A DNA stretch of 64,000 bases from Cladopsammia gracilis. Taxonomy: Eukaryota; Cnidaria; Anthozoa; Scleractinia; Dendrophylliidae. Of this stretch, positions 31,360 to 42,429 are shown one piece after another. Position numbers and translations under genes: made by a program. Location of the stretch: the NCBI GenBank assembly GCA_022457155.1, contig JAJGOT010000497.1, positions 186,001 through 250,000 on the forward strand. Direction: 5' to 3'. The stretch's first letter is position 1, and each line of letters begins with the position of its first letter. The notes below the pieces were generated by a model. It did not search any database, was not told the DNA's origin, and worked only from the letters and a program-made list of their open reading frames with translations.

Positions 31360-31410
31360 GTAAAAATGATTGGGCTCAACAATTAGCCGATGAATTACAC
31401 AAGCCAATCA
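31338..31410 (+). promoter_or_regulatory. Candidate -1 ribosomal frameshift signal, block B
   Basis: Slippery A AAA AAC at 31338-31344 in the PLA2 frame. Ten bases later a stem GTTGAG (31355-31360)/CTCAAC (31375-31380). The loop contains TGATTGG (31367-31373), complementary to CCAATCA (31404-31410), allowing an H-type pseudoknot. The same order is found in block A at 47433-47501. Confidence 0.6.
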
Positions 31411-32684
31411 AACGAAAATTTAAAACAAGAAGAGTTATTGTTAATGGAATAGATGATATTTGGAGTGCAGATCTCGTTTTTATGGATAAACTCTCAAAAT
31501 GGAATAAAGGATTCAAATACATATTGACTGTAATAGATGTATTCAGTAAATTTGCTTGGGCTATACCACTAAAAAACAAAACAGGTATTTCAATTACTGA
31601 TGCATTTAACGACATCATAAAAAAGTCTAAAAGAAAGCCGAAATATCTCTGGGTTGATGAAGGATCTGAATTTTATAATAAAACTTTCAAGGAGTGGTTG
31701 AAACAAAACAATATTGAGATGTATTCCACTTTTAATGAAGGTAAAGCTGTTGTGATTGAACGTTTTAATCGCACTTTGAAAACCAGAATGTATAAACAAT
31801 TCACAGTTCAAAATAATACTGTTTGGCATAATATTTTAGATGATTTGGTTAAAAAATACAACAACACTAAGCACAGTTCAATAAAAATGACTCCTATTCA
31901 AGCTAGTAAAAAGAAGAATAAAGGAACTGTTTATTTCAATCTATATGGTGATATGGAACCATCATCATCAAAAGTAAAATTCAAAGTTGGTGATAAGGTT
32001 AGAATTTCAAAGTATAAAAGAAAGGTATTTGATAAAGGATATACTCCAAATTGGTCTGAAGAGGTATTTACAGTTGATAAAATCCAATATTCCAATCCAA
32101 TAATATACAAATTGAAAGATCTCAATAATGAAGCAATAGAAGGATCATTTTACACTGAAGAATTACAATTAACTAAACAAGATGTATTCCGTATTGATAA
32201 AGTAATCAAAAGAGACTATAAGAAAAAACAAGCTCTAGTTTCATGGTCTGGTTATCCAAAAGAGTTCAATTCATGGGTACCTCTTAAGGACGTTAAAAAA
32301 TATATAATGTTTATATATATCATGAGTGGCATTGAGAAATATATCAAAAAAATAAATTTTCAAATTCAGGAATGTGAAGATGAAATAGGCAATCTTCATG
32401 ATAAAATATATGATAATGAGCGTAGATTGGATCTGTTACAATATAAAAAGAAATTATTGAAACTTTATCATAAAAAAATACATGAAATTGATGAAGATAT
32501 AACATTGAAACAGTTATTGAATATTATCTGCAATGAGATAGAAAACAATAGATACGATGATGAATGTAATGTGTTGAAACAAACCAAAGTTGACAATGTC
32601 AAATATCTCAAACGTGAAAATAATATTTTTACACCTGTGAATACAACAAGTAATGCAAATTTGATTAATGAGACTTGGCTTTAA
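31345..32684 (+). CDS. RVE integrase with chromodomain and extra coiled coil, block B
   Basis: Open -1 frame behind PLA2, with no ATG before 31482, which is already past the first catalytic Asp. Domains: N-terminal basic linker; RVE core with Asp in WSADLV, Asp in WVDEGSEF and Glu in VVIERFN (DDE triad); an SH3-like part KFKVGDKVRISKYKRKVFDK; and a chromodomain FRIDKVIKRDYKKK...LVSWSGYPKEFNSWVPL. It then continues for about 120 residues of charged coiled coil (MSGIEKYIKKINFQIQECED) not present in block A, whose integrase stops after the chromodomain. The integrase joins element ends to target DNA with 6-bp staggering. The lack of AUG and the C-terminal extension are odd. Confidence 0.88.
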
Positions 32685-32810
32685 AAAAGGTTTAAAGAGA
32701 TATTACTATTTACAAGTATCCCAGAAATTTCTGAGATATTTATATCTTTGCATTCGCTATTCATTGGTAGCCAAAAATATTAACATTTCTGGCTATTATC
32801 AACCATATTT

Positions 32811-33376
32811 AAACGCACTAAAATGACTTAAAAAAATAATCATACTATATAGTAACGGTAAAACAATCAAGGGGAAGACCTAAAAAGTATATGACCGATG
32901 AAGAAAAACGTATTATGGGACGTCTTTATTGTACATATGATGCCCGATTTAGGGTGTCAGCTCCATTGTACATTGTACACTTCCATTGTATTAGGCAAAA
33001 TTATGTATTCTAATATATTCTATGGTATTGTATTCTATTGTATTGTCGTTCTTTTGTGTTCTTATATTCTATTGTTTTAACAATAGAATAAGTGTTACCC
33101 CTAAATCGCGCACGGTATATTATTGTAAGAAGTATAATGACAATCCAGATAATAAATATCATTGTATTGAATGTAATAAATATTTTCATCCTGCAAGTAA
33201 ATATAAACACAATAAAACTATGATTCATCAATTGAATTCACAAAAATACAACAACGAATAACACAAGGATATCATAAAAAGATAATCATATATGACCAAT
33301 CATATATAACTATCTCAAATTATTTCAAAATTGATTCCAAAAATAAACGCACTATGAAAATGACTTAAAGAAATAT
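32811..33376. promoter_or_regulatory. Repeated upstream motif AAACGCACTA...AAATGACTTAAA
   Basis: The motif AAACGCACTA followed by AAATGACTTAAA and an A-rich run occurs at 32811-32837, before the small AT-hook/zinc-finger frame, and at 33344-33376, before polymerase B. A weaker trace (AAACGCACTTCG) lies near 42164. Placement suggests a shared promoter class. Confidence 0.5.
32855..33261 (+). pseudogene. Degraded AT-hook/zinc-finger protein
   Basis: An AT-hook-like RGRPKKYMTDEEKR is encoded at about 32865-32910, and a C2H2-type finger YHCIECNKYFHPASKYKHNK follows at about 33157-33216 in a frame ending at 33261. Between them lies a low-complexity (TTGTATTCTA)-like stretch with stops. Together they recall the small AT-hook plus finger proteins of large DNA viruses. 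I cannot define one intact frame or start. Confidence 0.45.
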
Positions 33377-33400
33377 TATATATAATTATATATATAGATA

Positions 33401-35604
33401 ATGGAAAAATCAGAATTAAAAAAATTGAGTAAGTCTCAACTAATCAAAATGCTATTGAAGCAAGAGAAAAAGAAGCCTAAAATTATAATAGTGGATGACG
33501 AAAAACAACGTAGGAGCCCAGTTCCTACACCAAGAAAATCTGTCAGACAGATGGTCACGGAGTATGAAGACAATATCATTTTACCACCTATTGAGTTCAG
33601 AGATAATTACAAACCAATTCCAGCACCAAGAACTAAAAAACAAGTGTTGGAAAAACCAGTTCCTGCTCCAAGTTCTAAAATAGAGCAAACAGACAAAGCT
33701 CTGAAAGGCTACACAAAGTCTTATGAAATAAGTATTAAAAATAAAAAAGACCCACTAGTGCAACTACAGAACACAAGAACGGCTACTGCATATCATATTA
33801 TAAGTATACTAAAATCTATGAAAGGACTGAAATTTGTTGAAACGCTTAAGGTAACATTTACAAAAATGTCAGACGGAGAAATAGTGTATAAGACCGCATA
33901 TTTCAACAGTCCAGCTCAAACAATCATAAATAATCTAGAGATTACTGAATCACTTCAAATGTCAAAACAAAACATACTAAATAAGATTGCAGTTTGGATT
34001 TCAGAGGGATCTGGTTGGAATATTCAATCTATTGATAATCACTATCTAAACATTGTAAAATATCAACCAATGAGAGGATCTTCATATATTAAACTACCCC
34101 AAGAACTCAGAAACAGTGCTAAAGGTTTGATAAACATGAAAAACAATGACAATGAATGCTTTAGATGGTGTCACATTAGACATTTGAATCCTCAAGACAA
34201 ATACCCACAGAGAATTAAAAAAGTTGACAAGCAATTCATTGAAAATTTAGATTATTCGGGGATTGAATTCCCAGTCACCACCAAACAGTACAACAAGATT
34301 GAAAAACAAAATAATATCAACATAAATGTTTTCGGTTATGAAGATAAACAACCATATCCAATTTATGTCTCAAAAGAAAAATATGCAGACCGTATGAATC
34401 TGCTTCTTATAACAGAAAATGAAAACAAGCACTATGTCTTGATTAAAGATTTTAACAAGTTAATGTACAATCAGACAAAACACAAAGAAAGAAAACATTT
34501 CTGCATGTATTGTCTTCAATGCTTCAGCTCTGAAAGAGTATTAACTGATCATAAAGAAAACTGTATACAAGTGAATGGCACACAGGCGATAAAAATGCCT
34601 GAGAAGGATAATAATATACTAAGATTCAACAACTTTCATAAACAACTACCAGTACCATTCGCCATTCATGCAGATTTTGAGGCTATTACTGAAAAAATAC
34701 ATGGTTGTCAACCCAATAATGATAAATCATACACAGAGGCTTATCAGAAGCATACAGACTGTGGTTATGGATATAAGGTCGTTTGTTGTTATGATGATAA
34801 ACATACCAAACCAATACAAATTTACAGAGGTGAAAAGGCTGTGTACAAATTCATGGAAAAAATGATAGAAGAAGTTAAATATTGTAAAAATATTATGAAA
34901 AAGGAATTTAACAAACCATTAAAAATGACAAAAGATGATGAAGAGGAATTTCAAAAAGCCAAAGAATGTCATATTTGTAATAAAAAATATACTGATAAGG
35001 ACATTCGAGTTCGAGACCATTGTCATATTACCAGTAAATACAGAGGCTCTGCTCATCAAGAATGTAATCTGAAACTTAGAGTAAATCCAGAAGAAATAAA
35101 AATTCCAGTTATATTCCACAACTTAAGAGGATATGACAGTCATTTTATAATGCAAGAAATTGGAGCTATTGTTAAGAAACATGCATACAAAAACAAGAAA
35201 GGAGAGGAGATACAGATGAATATTAATGCAATACCCAACAACATGGAGAAATATATGGCTTTCATGCTTGGCAATCACCTTACCTTCATTGATAGTTTCC
35301 AATTTATGAGCTCTAGCTTGGATAAACTAGTTAGTAATCTACCAAGAGAATTATTAAAATATACCACTCAAAAATTTAAAAGTAAAGAGCTTGATTTAAT
35401 GGCTCGAAAAGGAATATATCCTTATGACTACATGGACAGTTTTGATAAATTCATTGAAAAACTACCACCAAAAGAAGAATTTTACAGCATCTTAAATGAT
35501 GAATGTATGTCAGATAAAGACTACAAACATGCTCAAAATGTGTGGGATACATTCTCTCTTAATAATATGGGTGAGTATCATGACCTATACCTAAAATCTG
35601 ACAT
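33401..35604 (+). pseudogene. Polinton family B DNA polymerase B, 5' part
   Basis: Starts with a SAP-like MEKSELKKLSKSQLIKMLLK and proline-rich linker, then a finger near residue 366 (HFCMYCLQCF...H...C), exonuclease I HADFEA near 423, a Cys/His cluster (CHICNKKY...RDHCHITSKYRGSAH) near 521-550, exonuclease II FHNLRGYDSH near 571 and exonuclease III YLKSD near 730. It is cut at 35604 by the Ngaro-type retroelement; the palm resumes at 40520. Domain order equals polymerase A, but the sequence is clearly diverged and more AT-rich. The reading frame that continues past 35604 is retroelement sequence, not polymerase. Confidence 0.92.
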
Positions 35605-35672
35605 TTTGCCTTCACTACACAACCGAACACACTCAAAGGTTGAGGCATGGGCGCGTTGGTCAGCCAGGCCCA
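35603..35672. repeat. Split direct repeat B, terminal copy
   Basis: 70 bp starting ATTTTGCCTTCACTACACAA, identical to 36198-36267. Confidence 0.9.
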
Positions 35673-36019
35673 CGATACATTTTATTATTGACAAAGGACT
35701 ATCGTATTACAATATTACTATAATATACTATACTATAATATCACAATAACTCTAGGTTGGCCGGCCAGGCCCACGATACATTTTGTCATTGACGAAGAAC
35801 TATGATATAACGATAACTCTAAGCGCACCAGAGCCGGACACGTAAACCCCAAAAAACCAACTGTTGGAAAAAATAGGGACCGTGTACCCCCGACCTGTGC
35901 AGTGGTGCTACCTTTGGGGTTTTAAGGTGTTTTTAACTAAGAAACAAACGACTTAAATGCGGCTAAAACTGCCGATAACAAATCTTAAGGTATTACAATA
36001 AACAACTAAGACGAAAGTT

Positions 36020-36267
36020 AACTTGTTTGAACAGTACTAGAGGCGGCGAGGCTGACCGTAGAATGACACAAATCTATCAACGAACAGTTTTCAAACTCAC
36101 GAACCGTGAGCCCCTGCGCACTACACTAGTACCCGGTTCTCTGCTCCGTGTCGGCAAAATATTAATTTATGTCAATACCGATTATCACAAATTACATATT
36201 TTGCCTTCACTACACAACCGAACACACTCAAAGGTTGAGGCATGGGCGCGTTGGTCAGCCAGGCCCA
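36020..36267. repeat. Internal A-B junction repeat of the Ngaro-type element
   Basis: 36020-36199 repeats the right-terminal 180 bp (40340-40519) and runs directly into a copy of the left-terminal 70 bp (36198-36267), sharing the AT at 36198-36199. This is the circle-junction configuration. Confidence 0.9.
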
Positions 36268-36479
36268 TAGTAGACAGCAAAAGAAAGGGCTAGAGCTCAG
36301 AGCGACAAGTACTTGAAGACTTCAAGTCTGCTTGGCAGTGAATCCTTAACATAAATGTTTTAGCTGATCGCCTCGACTAGCTAACCTGCTAACTGCGGGC
36401 AGTGGATATTCTCAGCTATCCGGGCCTTTTGCGTTTAAGTTATGAGCAAAGCTAAACTGGACATCCCTGCTACGAATAA

Positions 36480-37080
36480 GACATAACTCAGAGCTTCTAA
36501 GGAAACCTGAAAAAGTGAGAATAAACATAACTAGACTTTTTAATTGTAGAAGATTGTCCCAATCAGTTTTTTCAGCAAGTTGCTTGAGACGAGTAACTTC
36601 GAGGGACTCGTTCCTCCTGGTGGTAGGTTGGCTGGCAAGGCGAAGAGCGCCTTCTTTTGCAGCAATGACAGTCGGGTGTACTGAAGGAGAATCAACTCTG
36701 GCTAGCTAATGCGCCCACTTAAAAGCGTATAGTAGAAAGCACAATTGATGCAGACATTGACTTTGTGGACTCGAGCAGATGTTGCAGATACAGGGCACGA
36801 TCCAAAGGTCTGACCGGAAAATCAGGAATACGCAACACGTCTTTAGCAAAGTCTTGCCATCTATTAAAGGTAGTTTTGCGATGACCCAGTGGCTTTCGAA
36901 GCAATCACGGTGAATTTCAGATTCTGTTTTAGCTGGATAACTTGTACGTTGTCCGGGCTTCCTGCAGACCAAAATGCGGACGAGGAGATATCTAAGAACA
37001 ACATGAAACACATATAATGTAAGAGACGAACTCATAAAGAAAAAACTGAATTTAAATTGCGCTCGCAACCCTGCTGTCAA
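36480..37080 (-). pseudogene. Tyrosine recombinase remnant of the Ngaro-type element
   Basis: In shifting minus frames the N-terminal helical part (HRKTTFNRWQDFAKDVLRIP, near 36885-36830) is followed near 36500 by FSGFLRSSEL, which carries the box I Arg of tyrosine recombinases of this order. The HxxR...Y box is not present before the repeats at 36267, so the gene is truncated as well as frameshifted. Confidence 0.65.
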
Positions 37081-37329
37081 AAACAGAAAGCTATCCTAAC
37101 TGATTCGACAAGCATAATACCAAACTTAAACCCCGTTTAGCTCCTCTTAGAAAATAGGGATGATCCCCCATAGGGCATAACATCATGCCCCGTCTTGGAC
37201 GTAACATTGAGCCTGTCTAAGCCACTCTCGGGCATAACATTGAGCCCCTCTTGGGCGTAACATTAAAACCCATCTAGGGCGTAACATTGAACCCCTCTTG
37301 GACGTAACATTGAAAACCATTTAGGGCAT

Positions 37330-37560
37330 TTCATAACGCTGAGCCCCTCTAGGGCATTCGGTAAGCTCCTTCAGGGCATAACGCTGAGCCCATCTAGGGC
37401 ATTCGGTAAACCCCTCCAGGGTATAACGCTGAGCCCATCTAGGGCATTCGGTAAACCCCTCCAGGGTATAACGCTGAGCCCATCTAGGGCATTCGGTAAG
37501 CCCCTCCAGGGCATAACGCTGAGCCCATCTAGGGCATTCATTAAGCCTATCTAGGGCATA
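37330..37560. repeat. 45-bp minisatellite in the retroelement
   Basis: About five units of a 45-bp repeat containing AACGCTGAGCCCATCTAGGG and CATTCGGTAAACCCCTCCAG. A looser array of related CTAGGGC/TTGGGCGTAACATTGA units precedes it from about 37150. Confidence 0.85.
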
Positions 37561-37832
37561 ACACCTCTAACAGGCAATTCAATCTAGGAAAAAAAAATAC
37601 CCCTAGAAACTTGACTGATTGAAATACGTTCAGTAGGAAATCTGCAAAATAGTCATATCTCCGTGCATTCACTTGGGACACGAAAGCTCTCACTAGATAA
37701 CTCGTAGCCCTACCTAAGAGCGATACTTAAGTCAATACGAATTGCTAATGAAGGGATTACAACCGAAAATAGAGTTTCTGGCTTGACATCTATAAGTAAA
37801 TTAGGCAAATTAAATTAGATAGAATGCCCCAA

Positions 37833-38300
37833 TCATGAATAAATGTGCTCCAGTGGAAAACCATCTAAACGTAGAATGGGCCAGAAATGGGCAGACTTCC
37901 AAAATGGTACGCTGAGAGCTCCCTTAGCACTGCAAGATCTCGTATGGCTGAAGACTATGCACGTTAAGTAAACCGGAGGACGCAGCCGGCTGTCGTGATG
38001 GGACCAATTTTGGGCAAAGGCGTATGCACCGCTGGAACCGGGTTGGTAGAATCTGGAATTGAAAACATTTAACGTTAGCGTTGAATAAACATGCGAACCT
38101 ATCACAGGTATGAGGACCCGCTAAACCGTCGAGAGCATAGAAAACCGTGCCATGAATGGTGTAATCGACATAATCAATAAACTTGAATATAACACCTGCA
38201 ATAGTATTTAGATCCCTTAATAGTATCCGCTGCATGTCGATGTCAACATCGTTGAACAGACAGCTCTGAAAGATGCCTACTGCAGGCTGTTGTAAAGCCG
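37833..38300 (-). pseudogene. RNase H/C-terminal pol remnant of the Ngaro-type element
   Basis: FIDYVDYTIHGTVFYALDG, then GPHTCDRFACLFNAN in one minus frame, and FNSRFYQPGSSGAYAFAQNW in a neighbouring frame after a frameshift near 38070. The DYDDW(T/S)VH...GPxTxDRFA...FNSRFxxPGxxxxDAxxQNW succession is characteristic of Ngaro/DIRS RNase H and the region behind it. Confidence 0.75.
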
Positions 38301-38599
38301 GACCTTTAGATTATCAGTAGACCAGGTAACTGGCTTACTGGCCTCCAAGAAAGCTTTCAATGACAGGAAAAACGGCAAGCAACTCTCTGAACGTGGAACC
38401 TTGCGCTTTCTCGAAGTCGGAACGGGTATTGATGAAAAATTTTGCCGTCGAAACTATAAAACTTCCACAAGATGAGGCCAATGCATCGGAATATATCACC
38501 TAAATGGACTTATGACGGGCTGGCGAAATAGGTATGCCGTTAAGGCTCGCTACGTTGGTTTTCCCGAAGATTAATTCAGCAAAACTCTCGGGAGGAAAC

Positions 38600-39600
38600 G
38601 TAAATGTAAGAGTTCCATGTCGACGCATGCAGTGTTGATCATAGCAAATAGATTTCTAGTCATAAGCTGGGAGACGTTGCCCACGCATTAGCCGAGTGAA
38701 ATAATTTTCCCCGCTAACCCTCGCAATCCTACGAACCGGGACGCGAAAAGAAGCGACCAATATGGAACAATATGGAACACATCTATCTGTCTGTCTATAT
38801 GTAGCGTAAATTTCCGACGTGGCCGTGTTGATGACAGTTCCGAGCCGAGAAATTACCTGAGCTGGGCCCCAAGACATTTGGCTTCGTTAGGAAGAAAACC
38901 AGAGGTAAGCAAATCGGCATGAACCTGAAGGCTCGCAATCTTTGCGTTGTTGTAACCGACAGCAGCGACGAGACCGTCGTCTAAGAAGGCAACAATTTAC
39001 CCGGCTTCAGATCTCCATTTCTCAATTAACGGCTTAAACAATTCCGTAAACAGGTAAGGCGCTAAACTAAGACCGAAGGGTAAAACTGAAAACTCATAAA
39101 ATATCTAGCGTGACCGGCGGAAAATGTCCAAGAAAAAGAAAGAAACTTTCGATGAACGAAGATCTTCAACATGATGATGACCACAAGATCATAAGAGAAC
39201 ATATAGTCTCCCGGATTCTAAATCTCTTAGGCAACATTCAAGTCTTCGCATCTAAAATATTCTCTTGTCGTGACGCGCATCTAAAATAAAACGCTTTTAA
39301 ACAGATTTTTGCGTTAACACAAACAAAGGGTCAATAGTGAAAGGTGGCTCGTAAACTTCAGTAATACAATGTGGACTAATGAGCTCGTTCATGACATTCT
39401 CAACGGAACTAGAATCCTTCAAAGCTAACGCGTTATTACTGGCCGTAAAAGACGTGGGAATTTTGAGCAACGGCAATTTGCATACAAATGGAATAACATC
39501 GATAATAAACTTCGGCGCGTTAATGCCCTTCCAGAACTCAATTACTCGATATAATCTCCCTTAGACCGACACGAATTCCTGGTCAGATTTAAATTCGCAT
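38600..39600 (-). pseudogene. Reverse transcriptase remnant of the Ngaro-type element
   Basis: Minus-strand fragments in order: RLYRVIEFWKGINAPKFII (near 39540), VYEPPFTIDPLFVLTQK (near 39330), LPFGLSLAPYLFTELFKPLI (near 39040) and the catalytic box VAFLDDGLVAA (near 38985). Several stops and frameshifts interrupt the fragments. Confidence 0.8.
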
Positions 39601-40301
39601 TGTACTTCGGGGTCCAAAAAAAAAAAACAAAATATAGAGATGATAGGCAAGAGTCCTCCTGATAGTAATCTTCGTCCAACTCCATGTGTGAACAGAGTCA
39701 GGGGTTTTCCGTACGCAAAGCAAACACCAGTAGCAGATCTTTGCACTAAATGTTGTTGATTAAGGCGAGAGAAGAAATTAGATGATTGTTGTCTTGCGAT
39801 CTGTTGAGATTTAGCCTGAATGGACGTCGGCAAGGTTTTCGTTGGTGGGAAGAACGCGCGGTGAAACGCTTACGGCTCTGTAAATTTTCTTTTCGTCTTC
39901 TTCGTCGTCGGCCAAATCATGATGTTTGTATTCATTGACAGTTTTCCAACCAAACGGTGACTTATCCGCAAGCAGGATGAATTTTTCACGCTCTTGCACG
40001 AGAGCCAAACCTTTGTCTAAGGCATCTTTAAATTTCTGCATGTCTTTGCGTTCCAGAGCGGCCTTTGCGTCCTTCATGGTTTCTTTAATCGCTTTATTGA
40101 CGTTGTACTGGTCCTCGCTGCTCTTCTTGTTGAATTGCGGAGTGAAACCGCGCTTGATTCTTTTGATTTCTGTCATCTGCTGGGCAGCCGTCATGTGAAA
40201 CGCTTGAGAGCTAAACTGGAATCTTTAACCAGAGTCTTAAACTGACCAAGAAGGTCCTGGTTGTTCTGTGTTATTAGTCGTACCGCTGTGGCCTCATTCA
40301 T
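39600..40301 (-). pseudogene. Gag-like ORF1 remnant of the Ngaro-type element
   Basis: Starts MNEATAVRLITQNNQDLLGQ at 40301, shifts frame near 40195 and continues as KAALERKDMQKFKDALDKGL and SPFGWKTVNEYKHHDLADDE with DEEDEKKIYRA, the usual acidic ending of Ngaro gag before a zinc knuckle. The knuckle region (39730-39690) is decayed. Confidence 0.75.
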
Positions 40302-40339
40302 ATTGCCAGGGAGGAAAGCAAAAAATCGGGGTAACATTG

Positions 40340-40519
40340 AACTTGTTTGAACAGTACTAGAGGCGGCGAGGCTGACCGTAGAATGACACAAATCTATCAA
40401 CGAACAGTTTTCAAACTCACGAACCGTGAGCCCCTGCGCACTACACTAGTACCCGGTTCTCTGCTCCGTGTCGGCAAAATATTAATTTATGTCAATACCG
40501 ATTATCACAAATTACATAT
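40340..40519. repeat. Split direct repeat A, terminal copy
   Basis: 180 bp starting AACTTGTTTGAACAGTACTA, identical to 36020-36199. Confidence 0.9.
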
Positions 40520-42060
40520 CCTTCTATTAGCTGATGTATTTGAAAACTTCAGGAAAACATGTTTAGAATACTACAAACTTGACCCCTGCCATTATTTCAC
40601 ATCTCCTGGTTTGTCATGGGATGCTATGCTAAAAATGACCAACATTAAACTAGAACTGATGGTTGATATTGATATGTTTCAATTTATTGAAAAGGGCATG
40701 CGTGGTGGTATATCATATATAGCTAATCGATATGGTAAAGCGAATAATAAGTACATGAGATCATACGATGAGAAGGCGCCCTCAAAGTATATTATGTATC
40801 TTGATGCCAACAATCTGTATGGATGGGCAATGAGTCAATATTTACCAACAGGTGGCTTCAAATGGATGAAACAAAAGCAGATTGATAATTTAGACTTAGC
40901 TAAGTATAAAGAAGATAGTAAAAAAGGTTTGATACTAGAAGTTGATTTAGAATATCCTGAAGAACTACACACCCTCCATAATGACTACCCGCTAGGACCG
41001 GAAAAGGTTAAAGTAACTGCAAATATGTTGTCTGGGTATTGTAAAAACATCACGAAGAAATATAAAATATCGACTGGTTTAGTTCATAAATTGATACCAA
41101 CATTAAGCAACAAAGAAAAATACGTGCTCCATTATAGGAACCTCCAAATATACACTGATCTTGGTTTGCAAATAACTAAAGTCCATCGAGTACTAGAGTT
41201 CAATCAGTCCGCATGGTTGAAGCAATATATTGATTTCAACACTCAGAAAAGAACTAATGCAAAAAATGCTTTTGATAAAGACTTTTTTAAATTAATGAAC
41301 AATTCAGTCTTCGGAAAAACGATGGAAAACATCAGAAAACGAGTAGATGTTAGATTAGTGACCGATGAAAAGAAACTATTAAAAATGGCTGCTAAACCAA
41401 CATATGTCAGCAGTAAGATATTCAATGAAAATCTAGTAGCTGTGCATAAGATTAAAGAAACACTAACCCTAAACAGGCCGGCATATATTGGTATGTGTAT
41501 CTTAGATCTAAGCAAGATGTTAATGTATGATTTTCATTACAACTACATTAAAAAGAAGTATGGAGACAAAGCTAAGCTGCTATTTACCGACACTGATAGT
41601 CTTACATATGAAATCGAAGCTGAAGATGTCTACATGGATTTCTGGAATGATAAAAAAAAGATTCGATAACAGTGATTATCCACAAGATTCTCAATATTTT
41701 GATAAGACCAATAAGAAAGTGATTGGCAAGTTCAAAGATGAAGCCGCAGGAGTTCCTATTTGTGAATTTGTTGGGTTGCGATCCAAAATGTATAGTTACA
41801 TAAAAGATAACCAAAAAGGAGGAAAGACAGCCAAGGGAATCAAAAAGAATATTATCAAAAATAATATCAAGCATCAAGATTATAAAGAAACGTTATTAGG
41901 AAATAAACAGATGCATCACACTATGAAAACAATAAGAAGTCAAAACCATAAATTAGGAAGTTATGAAATCAATAAAGTATCACTCAGCTGTTTCGATGAC
42001 AAAAGGTATATATCAGATGATGGTATAAATTCATATGCTTATGGACATTATAAAATATAA
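40520..42060 (+). pseudogene. Family B DNA polymerase B, 3' part, one frameshift
   Basis: Resumes the polymerase immediately after the Ngaro-type element. Palm motif A YLDANNLYGWAM near 40800, motif B KLMNNSVFGKTMEN near 41290 and motif C LLFTDTDSLTYEI near 41580 are intact. An extra A in an A8 run near 41650-41657 shifts the frame; the rest is open in the next frame to the stop at 42060. The end ('INSYAYGHYKI') matches the end of polymerase A in position. Any apparent N-terminal frame upstream of 40520 belongs to the retroelement repeat. Confidence 0.9.
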
Positions 42061-42180
42061 AAGAATTAAATCAAAAAATAACTTTCCTTAATTCAATCCT
42101 GTGTAGACTTCCTGTGTTTCCGAGAATCATGTCACGCAAAGGAAATCACGCAATGGAATAAACGCACTTCGTTTTTATTA

Positions 42181-42292
42181 ACATATAGTTTCATTTGATT
42201 TTACCATTTTATTTTTGCCATTATATGGAAACATATAGTTTAATTATTTTATGGAAACATATAGTTTAATTATTTTATGGAAACATATAGTT
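42181..42292. repeat. 26-bp tandem repeat behind polymerase B
   Basis: Three units of TTATGGAAACATATAGTTTA plus ATTATT, with a degenerate start (AACATATAGTTTCATTTGAT). Confidence 0.8.
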
Positions 42293-42350
42293 TTCCAAAA
42301 ACTGGTTTACATTAAATGTAAACAAAAAAACTGGTTACCATCATATGGAA

Positions 42351-42425
42351 AGTAGTATAGAGTTGGGTTGGTATCAGATCAAAAATAATTATTTTTGATC
42401 TGGTGCCCCCAACTCTAATACTACT
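42351..42425. repeat. Palindrome with Polinton-like ends at the block junction
   Basis: A 75-bp inverted repeat: AGTAGTATAGAGTTGGG ... CCCAACTCTAATACTACT around a perfect 28-bp core (CAGATCAAAAATAA and its inverse, 42375-42402). Like the outer termini it begins AGTAG and ends CTACT. It sits between the end of polymerase B and the truncated first gene of block A. Confidence 0.75.
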
Positions 42426-42429
42426 AACT

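Larger units (their letters stand above)
35605..40519 (-). mobile_element. Ngaro/DIRS-type tyrosine-recombinase retroelement
   Basis: 4.9 kb inserted in polymerase B. Instead of LTRs it has split direct repeats: on its coding (minus) strand, A (180 bp, 40519-40340), genes, then B-A joined (36267-36020), a 347-bp stretch and terminal B (35672-35603). The internal B-A junction equals the sequence formed if the ends were joined in a circle. It has no target duplication beyond the AT at the crossover (35603-35604 and 40518-40519). These are the hallmarks of PAT/Ngaro-like elements that integrate a circular DNA by tyrosine recombinase. Gag, RT, RNase H and recombinase remnants, all minus strand, confirm it. 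Confidence 0.9.

Noticed and set aside
35605..35749. C-terminal tail of a 782-codon frame beginning at 33401
   Set aside because: Past 35604 the frame reads the Ngaro-type repeat B; it is not polymerase sequence.
40347..40519. Apparent N-terminus (MNSTRGGEADRR) of the 3' polymerase part
   Set aside because: It lies in split repeat A of the retroelement and recurs at 36027 where no polymerase follows.
35605..40519. LTR retrotransposon (Gypsy/BEL)
   Set aside because: No two equivalent LTRs and no 4-6-bp duplication; split repeats and tyrosine-recombinase remnant indicate Ngaro/DIRS order.
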